Shown piece by piece: positions 51,754-59,229 of a stretch of 64,000 bases of DNA. A program made the translations under genes and the position numbers. A model generated the notes under the pieces. That model saw only the letters and a list, made by a program, of their open reading frames with translations. It did no database searches and had not been told where the DNA came from. The first letter of the stretch is position 1, and the number at the start of each line of letters is the position of its first letter. This DNA comes from Paenibacillus sp. EZ-K15 (GTDB lineage: Bacteria; Bacillota; Bacilli; Paenibacillales; Paenibacillaceae), in the NCBI RefSeq assembly GCF_002573715.1, contig NZ_PDHM01000018.1:146000-209999 (forward strand), read 5' to 3'.

Positions 51754-53082
51754 TTAGATTGTATTTAGTTCGTTAGCATTAATAAATATTCGTACTCCGT
51801 CAAGAGCTCGGCTCGCAAGCGCTTCGTTCTTTTCCTTTTTGTTGCGAATGCGCTTCTCGAGACTCGGAAGAAGACCGAAGTTCGCATTCATCGGCTGGAA
51901 GTTATCGGGATCAGCATGGGTGATGTAGTAGGCCATACTCCCGATAGTTGATTCCTGAGGGAATACAATCCCCTCCTGCCCCTGAGCCGCTCTTGCTGCA
52001 TTGATTCCAGCAATCAATCCGGATGCCGCCGATTCAACATATCCTTCGACACCCGTCATTTGTCCCGCGAGATACAGATTAGGCCTTGTTTTCACCTGAT
52101 AGGTTTGTTCCAGCAGTCTAGGCGAATTAACAAACGTATTGCGGTGCATGACGCCGTAACGCACAATTTCGGCGTTCTCGAGTCCCGGAATCATGGAAAT
52201 GATCCGCTTCTGTTCGCCCCACTTCAAATGAGTCTGGAAACCGACAAGGTTGTAGAGGGTACCTGCCGCATTATCCTGACGGAGCTGCACCACAGCGTGC
52301 GGCAGCTTGCCAGTATGCGGGTTCACCAATCCTACAGGCTTCATCGGGCCAAACAAGGCGGTTTGTTTACCACGCTTCATCATAATCTCGATCGGCATGC
52401 AGCCTTCGAAATAAATCTCCTTCTCAAACTCTTTCAATTGAGCGACTTCGGCATTGATAAGAGCGTCATAGAAAGCGTCAAACTCTTCTTCCGTCATGGG
52501 ACAATTCAGATATGCCGCTTCGCCTTTATCGTAACGGGATGCCAGATAGACCTTGCTCATATCAATGGAATCCTTTTCCACGATCGGAGCAGCTGCATCG
52601 TAAAAATAGAAATAGTCCTCACCCATCAGCTCACGAATCTGTGATGACAATGCAGGCGAAGTCAGAGGCCCTGTGGCAATAACAACGATGCCTTCTTCAG
52701 GTATATGCTGAATTTCTTCATTTACAACCTCAATTAAAGGATGCTGATGCAGGGTTTCCGTAATTTCTCCCGAAAAACCGTCACGGTCAACGGCCAATGC
52801 GCCGCCAGCCGGGACAGAATTGCGGTCTGCCGAACCGATGACAAGCGAGTTCAGCATCCGCATTTCTTCCTTCAATACCCCGACTGCGTTGGTTAAACCG
52901 TTCGCGCGAAGCGAATTACTGCATACAAGCTCAGCGAACTTGTCCGTATGATGAGCCGGCGTCTTAACGACCGGCCGCATCTCATATAATGTAACGGGTA
53001 CGCCGCGGCTAGCGATCTGCCAAGCAGCTTCACTGCCTGCAAGCCCTGCACCGATAACCGTAACCCTCTGTGAATCTGTCAA
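51754..53082 (-). CDS. trmFO: Folate-dependent tRNA (uracil-54-C5)-methyltransferase TrmFO
   Basis: TrmFO makes ribothymidine 54 in tRNA using methylene-tetrahydrofolate and FADH2. The 442-residue protein has the FAD motif VIGAGLAGSEAAW, Cys54 in LVCSNSLR and the second catalytic Cys in YFEGCMPIEIM, with the C-terminal GQMTGVEGYVESAASG. The TTG at 53082 has GGGGG eight bases upstream; the ATG two codons earlier is only three bases from it. Confidence 0.95.
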   Translation of the reverse strand: MTDSQRVTVIGAGLAGSEAAWQIASRGVPVTLYEMRPVVKTPAHHTDKFAELVCSNSLRANGLTNAVGVLKEEMRMLNSLVIGSADRNSVPAGGALAVDRDGFSGEITETLHQHPLIEVVNEEIQHIPEEGIVVIATGPLTSPALSSQIRELMGEDYFYFYDAAAPIVEKDSIDMSKVYLASRYDKGEAAYLNCPMTEEEFDAFYDALINAEVAQLKEFEKEIYFEGCMPIEIMMKRGKQTALFGPMKPVGLVNPHTGKLPHAVVQLRQDNAAGTLYNLVGFQTHLKWGEQKRIISMIPGLENAEIVRYGVMHRNTFVNSPRLLEQTYQVKTRPNLYLAGQMTGVEGYVESAASGLIAGINAARAAQGQEGIVFPQESTIGSMAYYITHADPDNFQPMNANFGLLPSLEKRIRNKKEKNEALASRALDGVRIFINANELNTI

Positions 53083-53103
53083 CGTCATTACCCCCTGTAT
53101 GCC

Positions 53104-55203
53104 TTACAAATCTGCTGCATCGTCCTGTTCCTCGACCATTTCGGAATAATCACAAGAAGTACATTGAAGCTTGATGCCTTGCTTGCTTTTCTTCTCTACC
53201 ATCAAACTGCTGCAATTCGGACATGGCTTCGTTGACGGTTTATCCCATGATACAAAGTCACATTCGGGATAACGATCACACCCAAAGAAGACGCGCCCCT
53301 TCTTGCTCCGGCGTTCCACGACATGGCCTTCCTTGCATTTCGGGCAGGCTACGCCGATATCTTTCACGATCGGCTTGGTATTCCGGCAATCCGGGAAGCC
53401 TGAGCATGCAAGAAACTTGCCAAACCTGCCCAGCTTATACACCAATGGCTTACCGCATTTTTCGCAGATTTCATCGGAAACCTCATCTTCGATTTCGATT
53501 TCCTTCATTTCTTCCTCTGCTACTTCAAGGCGCTTTTCAAAGGATTCATAGAACTCTGCCAATACTTTGACCCAATCTTCGGAGCCCTCCTCCACATGGT
53601 CGAGGTCCTCTTCCATGTTCGCCGTAAACTCCACATTGAGAATTTCCGGGAAGAACTGCTCCATCTGTTCGATGACAAGTTCACCGAGCTCGGTTGGCAT
53701 GAATTTTTTCTCTTCGATGGCAACGTAGCCTCTCTTCTGGATCGTCTCCAGCGTCGGTGCATACGTACTAGGACGCCCTATACCGAGCTCCTCCAGCGTT
53801 CGGACAAGACGTGCTTCCGTATAACGCGGAGGCGGCTGGGTGAAGTGCTGCTTCGGCTCAATATCCTGCTTCTCCAGAATGTCGCCACTATGAAGCTCTG
53901 GCAGGTATTTATCTTCCTCTGTCGTCCCGTCGTCGTTGCCTTCAACGTAGACCTTCATAAATCCAGGGAAACGAACCTTCGAACCCGTTGCGCGGAAGAC
54001 TGTCTTGCCCGCGGTAATATCCACAGAAAGCGTATCCAGCACAGCAGAAGACATCTGACTCGCCACAAATCGCTCCCAAACCAGTTTATACAGGCGAAGC
54101 TGATCACGACTCATGAACGGCTTCACGGATTCAGGATCCCGCAGCACCGATGTAGGTCGAATCGCTTCATGCGCGTCCTGAGCGTTGGCCGCTTTTTTCG
54201 AGTATTGTCTCGGGCTCTCCGGAACGAACGGATCACCATACTTCTCGGTGATGTATTCTTTCGCTTCCTCTTGAGCCGTGCCTGAAATGCGCGTAGAATC
54301 CGTACGCATATAGGTAATCAAACCGACGGTGCCTTCCTTGCCAAGCTCGACGCCCTCGTACAGCTGCTGGGCAACGGACATGGTCTTGGCAGCCCGGAAA
54401 CCAAGTTTACGTGCAGCTTCCTGCTGCAAGGAACTTGTCGTAAACGGTGGAGACGGGTGGCGCTGACGTTCGCGCTCTTTTACTTCGCCGACTTGGAAGG
54501 AAGCATCCCGAATCGCTTCGAGAATTTCATTGACTTCCTGTTCATTGGTCAGCTCCTTCTTCGCGCCGTTAAGCTGCGTGAATTTGGCTTCGAATGCGGA
54601 TCCTTTAATGGCCAGCTTGGCCGTAATGGTCCAATATTCTTCCGGAACGAAAGCGCTTATCTCATTCTCACGGTCGAGAATGATTTTGACGGCTACCGAT
54701 TGAACGCGGCCGGCAGAGAGTCCCTTTTTTACTTTCTTCCATAGAATAGGGCTGATCTTATAACCAACCAAACGGTCGAGGATACGTCTTGCCTGCTGCG
54801 CGTTAACCAAATCCATGTTAATTTTGCGCGGCGTCTTGAAGGCGTCCTTCACGGCCGTTTTCGTTATTTCATTAAATACAACCCGCAGGCTTTGAGTATC
54901 ATCCAGCTCCAATGCATGCGCAAGATGCCATGCAATGGCTTCCCCTTCGCGATCGGGGTCAGCTGCGAGGTACACTTTTTTCACCTTTTTGCTAGCATCC
55001 TTAAGTTCCTTTAAGACAGAACCTTTTCCGCGGATCGTAATGTATTTCGGATTGAAGTCGTTTTCCACTTCAACCCCGATCTGGCTCTTCGGCAAATCGC
55101 GAACATGACCCATCGAAGCCTTCACGATATACTTGCTGCCGAGATATTTGCCAATCGTTTTCGCCTTAGCAGGCGACTCTACGATGACGAGTGAATCCGC
55201 CAC
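53104..55203 (-). CDS. topA: DNA topoisomerase I
   Basis: TopA relaxes negative supercoils. The 699 residues comprise the Toprim domain (VIVESPAKAKTIGKYLG, LAADPDREGEAIAWHL), the cap and active-site domain with the catalytic Tyr in GLITYMRTDSTR near 300, and three C-terminal four-Cys zinc ribbons (CEKCGKPL...CSGFPDC; CPKCKEGH...CDRYPEC; CPNCSSLM...CTSC). GTG 55203 is preceded by GAGGAGG at eight bases. Confidence 0.97.
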   Translation of the reverse strand: MADSLVIVESPAKAKTIGKYLGSKYIVKASMGHVRDLPKSQIGVEVENDFNPKYITIRGKGSVLKELKDASKKVKKVYLAADPDREGEAIAWHLAHALELDDTQSLRVVFNEITKTAVKDAFKTPRKINMDLVNAQQARRILDRLVGYKISPILWKKVKKGLSAGRVQSVAVKIILDRENEISAFVPEEYWTITAKLAIKGSAFEAKFTQLNGAKKELTNEQEVNEILEAIRDASFQVGEVKERERQRHPSPPFTTSSLQQEAARKLGFRAAKTMSVAQQLYEGVELGKEGTVGLITYMRTDSTRISGTAQEEAKEYITEKYGDPFVPESPRQYSKKAANAQDAHEAIRPTSVLRDPESVKPFMSRDQLRLYKLVWERFVASQMSSAVLDTLSVDITAGKTVFRATGSKVRFPGFMKVYVEGNDDGTTEEDKYLPELHSGDILEKQDIEPKQHFTQPPPRYTEARLVRTLEELGIGRPSTYAPTLETIQKRGYVAIEEKKFMPTELGELVIEQMEQFFPEILNVEFTANMEEDLDHVEEGSEDWVKVLAEFYESFEKRLEVAEEEMKEIEIEDEVSDEICEKCGKPLVYKLGRFGKFLACSGFPDCRNTKPIVKDIGVACPKCKEGHVVERRSKKGRVFFGCDRYPECDFVSWDKPSTKPCPNCSSLMVEKKSKQGIKLQCTSCDYSEMVEEQDDAADL

Positions 55204-55239
55204 AGGTTCATCCTCCTCTCCAACATTCAAACTTTCCCA

Positions 55240-56415
55240 TTAAATGATCTTATATATAGCACCGGGTAATTGGGTAATCTGCTTTTTTATGATTAAAGAT
55301 AACAGAACTGAATGCAAATGTCCAAAATCCCACCGGGTTCGCTCGATCATCTCATCCAGCGACCCGGGACCCTGTTCGAGCATATGGTATATTTGTCGTT
55401 CGTCATTTGTCAACCCGGCTAGTACATCCGGATGATCCTGACGAGGGGCCCGCCGCTCCTTATTGTATGTATCCGAAGCCACTTTTGGCAACCAGGAATC
55501 ATATTCTTCTATTATATCACTAGCTTGCGTGACCATCTTGGCCCCTTGCTTGATCAAATCCAAGGTCCCTCTGCTCTTCGGTGAAGTGAGAGGTCCCGGA
55601 ACGGAGAACACGTCCCTTCCCGCCTCCAGGGCTAAATCCGCCGTAATCAACGATCCGCTGCGGGCATCCGCCTCTACCACCACGGTGCCTAGCGTGAGCC
55701 CCGCAATAATCCGGTTTCGCTGAGGGAAGAATCCCGGGAGCGCCTTGGTGCCAGGCGGGTATTCGGAAATGATAAGTCCCTTAGCCGCGATTTCTTCATA
55801 CAGCGATCGGTTCTCCGGTGGATATATAACGTCGATGCCAGCTCCGAGAACCGCTACTGTCGGTCCCCCGCTTCGCAAAGCCGTATCGTGGACTACGCTA
55901 TCAATGCCTCTGGCCATGCCGCTGACAACCATGAACCCTGCTCGTGCCAACTCCTCGGATAGCATCGTTGCAATCTTACGCCCATATGCAGTAGGCATTC
56001 TTGTACCTACCATCGCAATCCCTGGCCTCGACAGCAGATGAGGATCGCCTATGCAATACAACACCCAGGGTGCCTGTGGCGAAGATTTTAACGTGTCCGG
56101 ATAGATATCATCGAGGGCTGTTATAATACGTATTTTTGAACGGTTTGTCAAATTCCATACCCCGGCTTCATGTTGTCCAAACCCGACATCATCCGTACTC
56201 GACAGATCGACCTGCTTTCTTTCGACAACGGAAGAAAAATCTTTGGCCAGTTTATTCGCTTTTTCGACAGATAGACCACAGGCTCTCCAATCATTCGCAT
56301 CATATGACAGCAACCCCTGATGCAGTTCACCATTCAATATGATTCGGTTAATGGACTTCCATCCGATACCTTCGCTTTCATGCAATGCGATCAGCAGTAA
56401 GCTATCCAGCTTCAT
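55240..56415 (-). CDS. dprA: DNA processing protein DprA
   Basis: DprA loads RecA on incoming single-stranded DNA in natural transformation. The 391-residue protein has an N-terminal helical (SAM-like) part, the Rossmann domain with GMARGIDSVVHDTALRSGG and ARSGSLITADLALEAGRDVF, and a C-terminal winged helix (about 330-390). ATG 56415 follows GGAGGT. It begins the dprA-topA-trmFO-hslVU unit after the sucD terminator. No dedicated promoter was recognised. Confidence 0.95.
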   Translation of the reverse strand: MKLDSLLLIALHESEGIGWKSINRIILNGELHQGLLSYDANDWRACGLSVEKANKLAKDFSSVVERKQVDLSSTDDVGFGQHEAGVWNLTNRSKIRIITALDDIYPDTLKSSPQAPWVLYCIGDPHLLSRPGIAMVGTRMPTAYGRKIATMLSEELARAGFMVVSGMARGIDSVVHDTALRSGGPTVAVLGAGIDVIYPPENRSLYEEIAAKGLIISEYPPGTKALPGFFPQRNRIIAGLTLGTVVVEADARSGSLITADLALEAGRDVFSVPGPLTSPKSRGTLDLIKQGAKMVTQASDIIEEYDSWLPKVASDTYNKERRAPRQDHPDVLAGLTNDERQIYHMLEQGPGSLDEMIERTRWDFGHLHSVLLSLIIKKQITQLPGAIYKII

Positions 56416-56445
56416 AATGGGACCTCCTTAAAATATAAAATCAAA

Positions 56446-56492
56446 AGCAAAAAAGCAACCCTTCATTTCCTGTTTAGGAAATAAAAGGTTGC
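56446..56492 (-). terminator. Intrinsic terminator after sucD
   Basis: GCAACC/GGTTGC plus an A/U-rich inner stem (ATTTCC/GGAAAT) form a long hairpin about 55 bases after the sucD stop, followed by UUUUUUGCUUUUG on the minus strand. Confidence 0.8.
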
Positions 56493-56545
56493 CTACCTTA
56501 GATTATAACCATGGGCTTAGCCTAGGATTGCATAAGAATCTACTT

Positions 56546-57475
56546 CTAGTGAGTCGTGCAAGACTCCAAAAGACCTTTCTCCTCAAGCACGCTAACCAGG
56601 GTTGAGCCCATTTCAGCAGGTGTAGGAGCTACCTTGATACCGCAAGCTTCAAGTACAGAGATTTTCTCCTTGGCTGTTCCTTTACCGCCAGAAATAATCG
56701 CACCTGCGTGGCCCATACGTTTTCCTGGAGGCGCCGTTGCGCCGCCAATGAAGCCTACCACTGGTTTAGTCATGTTCGCTTTGATCCATTCAGCCGCTTC
56801 TTCCTCTGCTGTACCGCCGATCTCACCGATCATAATAACCGCTTTGGTGTTAGGATCTTCATTAAAGAGTCTCAATACATCGATAAACTCCGTCCCTTTA
56901 ACCGGGTCGCCGCCAATCCCTACGGCGGAGGATTGTCCGATGCCGCGAGCTGTCAACTGGTGAACTGCTTCATATGTCAGGGTACCACTGCGCGATACAA
57001 CGCCGACATGTCCTGGCGTATGGATGTAACCAGGCATGATGCCGATTTTGCATTCACCCGGTGTAATGACACCAGGACAGTTAGGACCGATCAGACGAGT
57101 TTTCTTGCCTTCCATATAGCGGGATACTTTTACCATATCCAGCACTGGAATGCCTTCCGTAATACAGATAACCAGATCCATCTCGGCATCAACTGCTTCC
57201 AGAATGGAATCGGCTGCAAAAGCCGGAGGCACATAAATTACGCTAGCGGTTGCGCCTGTTTTGGCTTTGGCTTCCTCAACGGTGTTGTAAACCGGCAATT
57301 TGACGGTTTCGCCGTTCTCAAGCGTAATTTCGACTTCGGTTCCACCTTTGCCAGGTGAAGTTCCCCCGACCATCTGTGTACCGTAATCCAGGGCGCCTTT
57401 TGCATGGAAAAGGGCTGTTTTACCAGTAATCCCTTGCGTGATAACTTTTGTATTTTTATCGATCAAAATACTCAC
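56546..57475 (-). CDS. sucD: Succinyl-CoA synthetase alpha subunit
   Basis: The alpha subunit binds CoA and carries the phospho-His. The 309-residue protein has VITQGITGKTALFHAKG, the CoA site around GGTSPGKGG and the phosphohistidine region GHAGAIISGGKG (His256). The GTG at 57475 gives the Bacillus N-terminus (SILIDKNTKVI); upstream frame is the intergenic hairpin. Its ribosome binding site GGGGA is 12 bases away. Confidence 0.97.
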   Translation of the reverse strand: MSILIDKNTKVITQGITGKTALFHAKGALDYGTQMVGGTSPGKGGTEVEITLENGETVKLPVYNTVEEAKAKTGATASVIYVPPAFAADSILEAVDAEMDLVICITEGIPVLDMVKVSRYMEGKKTRLIGPNCPGVITPGECKIGIMPGYIHTPGHVGVVSRSGTLTYEAVHQLTARGIGQSSAVGIGGDPVKGTEFIDVLRLFNEDPNTKAVIMIGEIGGTAEEEAAEWIKANMTKPVVGFIGGATAPPGKRMGHAGAIISGGKGTAKEKISVLEACGIKVAPTPAEMGSTLVSVLEEKGLLESCTTH

Positions 57476-57520
57476 GATTGATTCACATCCCCTATTGTTA
57501 TTTGAAAATGAAAGCAACCG

Positions 57521-57550
57521 CACGGCAGGGCTTTCGAAGCCCATCGTGCC
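57521..57550 (-). other. Stem-loop between sucC and sucD
   Basis: GCACG...CGTGC and GGGCTT/AAGCCC form a two-part stem with loop TCG in the 97-base gap between the two subunits. No U-tract follows directly, so it is probably a processing or stability element rather than a terminator. Confidence 0.6.
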
Positions 57551-57572
57551 ATGCCCCTTCAGGAATGAAATA

Positions 57573-58733
57573 TTACTGAACGAGGGAGACGATCTTCTGT
57601 GCTCCGTCGGCCATGGAATCAGCAGGTACGATATTAAGACCGGACTCAGCCAGAATCTGCTTGCCGAGGTCTACGTTCGTTCCTTCCAAGCGTACAACAA
57701 GCGGACGAGTTAAGCCCAGTTGTTTTGCAGCTTCGACAACACCGGTAGCGATAACGTCGCAGCGCATAATACCGCCGAAAATGTTGACAAAGATTCCTTT
57801 TACTTGAGGATCGGACAAAATAATCTTGAAGGCTTCCGTTACCTTCTCCGTTGTTGCACCGCCCCCAACATCAAGGAAGTTAGCAGGGTCGCCGCCATAA
57901 TACTTGATGATGTCCATCGTAGCCATGGCAAGACCTGCGCCGTTAACCATACAGCCGATGTTGCCATCGAGAGCTATGTAACTCAAATCGTATTTGGATG
58001 CTTCGATTTCCTTCTCATCTTCTTCGTCCAGGTCGCGCAGTTCAAGGATGTCTTTATGACGGAACAACGCATTGGAATCGAAATTGAGTTTGGCATCGAG
58101 AGCCATGACGTTTCCGTCACCGGTTACGACTAGCGGATTGATTTCAGCGATAGAGCAATCCTTCTCTACAAATGCCTTATACAAGGCCAGCATGAACTGA
58201 ACGGCTTTACCTACCAGTTCATTCGGAATATTAATGGAATACGCTAATTTCCGCGCTTGGAATGTTTGAAGTCCGATCGCTGGATCTACAACCTCTTTAA
58301 AAATCTTCTCGGGAGTTGCTGCTGCAACTTCTTCGATCTCGGTACCGCCTTCTTCGGACGCCATCAAAACGACACGACCGGTAGCACGGTCAACGACCAC
58401 ACCGATATAATACTCTTTGCGAATATCGCAGCCCTCTTCAATGAGGAGACGCTTGACTTCCTTGCCTTCCGGACCCGTTTGGTGAGTCACCAACACCTTG
58501 CCCAGAATTTCTTCAGCATAAGCACGAACCTCATCCAGGTTCTTCGCCACTTTAACACCGCCGGCTTTACCCCGACCGCCTGCGTGGATCTGTGCTTTGA
58601 CAACGGTTACGGGACTGCCCAAAGATTGTGCAGCTTCAACTGCTTCTTCTACCGTAAACGCTACCTTGCCGTTCGGAACAGCTACTCCATATTGCTTCAG
58701 TACTTGTTTTCCTTGATATTCATGGATATTCAT
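57573..58733 (-). CDS. sucC: Succinyl-CoA synthetase beta subunit
   Basis: The beta subunit binds the nucleotide through an ATP-grasp fold and with SucD performs the substrate-level phosphorylation step of the TCA cycle. The 386 residues begin MNIHEYQGKQVL and contain AQIHAGGRGKAGGV and DVGGGATTEKVTEAF. ATG 58733 follows AGGAGG. Confidence 0.97.
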   Translation of the reverse strand: MNIHEYQGKQVLKQYGVAVPNGKVAFTVEEAVEAAQSLGSPVTVVKAQIHAGGRGKAGGVKVAKNLDEVRAYAEEILGKVLVTHQTGPEGKEVKRLLIEEGCDIRKEYYIGVVVDRATGRVVLMASEEGGTEIEEVAAATPEKIFKEVVDPAIGLQTFQARKLAYSINIPNELVGKAVQFMLALYKAFVEKDCSIAEINPLVVTGDGNVMALDAKLNFDSNALFRHKDILELRDLDEEDEKEIEASKYDLSYIALDGNIGCMVNGAGLAMATMDIIKYYGGDPANFLDVGGGATTEKVTEAFKIILSDPQVKGIFVNIFGGIMRCDVIATGVVEAAKQLGLTRPLVVRLEGTNVDLGKQILAESGLNIVPADSMADGAQKIVSLVQ

Positions 58734-58833
58734 TCTCGAATCCTCCTATCAACATGACTGGAACAAGGCTGGCTAACACGGAACTAATCTATGAAAGATC
58801 ACCCTGTCAACCTTTATATATTAAACCCAAGCT

Positions 58834-58862
58834 ATTGTAACATGTTTTTAAAACGCTTACCT
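58834..58862 (-). promoter_or_regulatory. Candidate sucC promoter with cre-like site
   Basis: An extended -10 (TGT-TACAAT, -10 at 58834-58839) has a poor -35 (AGGTAA) at 17 bases. The sequence GGTAAGCGTTTTAA at 58848-58861 fits the catabolite-responsive element at 12 of 14 positions and overlaps the -10/-35 spacer, consistent with CcpA repression. Based on inspection only. Confidence 0.4.
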
Positions 58863-58946
58863 TAAAAAGTTCACAGTTTATCCACTCGATTTGGCATGGG
58901 TATGATTCCTTCCAGATATAAATTGGAGAAATATGTAAAATTCAAT

Positions 58947-59060
58947 TCATTTGTTTTTTCGTGCAAAGCGTATCAATCCGATAATCCACAATACGACAAC
59001 GGCAATGCCTAACAACCCTGCAACTAGAGTAATGATGATATTTCCCCAGAGTATTGTCAT
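58947..59060 (-). CDS. Small membrane peptide (37 residues)
   Basis: A 38-codon frame encodes MTILWGNIIITLVAG-type sequence: one long hydrophobic helix (about 4-30) followed by the basic end RFARKNK. GAGAGGG lies seven bases before the ATG, and an extended -10 promoter sits 45 bases upstream, so this is very likely a real gene. It is too short for standard ORF thresholds. The function is unknown; the positive C-terminus suggests that end stays in the cytoplasm. It stands alone between sucC and the AraC regulator. Confidence 0.65.
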   Translation of the reverse strand: MTILWGNIIITLVAGLLGIAVVVLWIIGLIRFARKNK

Positions 59061-59105
59061 TCCGATTCCCTCTCCTATCCGAAATAATTAGTACAACAGT
59101 TACTA

Positions 59106-59134
59106 TTATACCATTAAATCCCTTTTTATTTAAG
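59106..59134 (-). promoter_or_regulatory. Extended -10 promoter of the small membrane peptide
   Basis: TGG-TATAAT (-10 at 59106-59111) with a weak TTAAAT at 17 bases (59129-59134), minus strand. Transcription would start near 59099, about 39 bases before the ATG. Confidence 0.6.
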
Positions 59135-59229
59135 TTAAACTGTGACGCAAAATAAAACTCTTTATCCTTTTTCTGCTATCCGTTAGAATGATTGAAAGAT
59201 TAGTGAACGCATTCATAAGGAGATTCAGC

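Noticed and set aside
58782..58810. TTGACA upstream of sucC as the main promoter
   Set aside because: The -35 is perfect, but the -10 at 17 bases (TTAGTT) is poor; kept only as a possibility.
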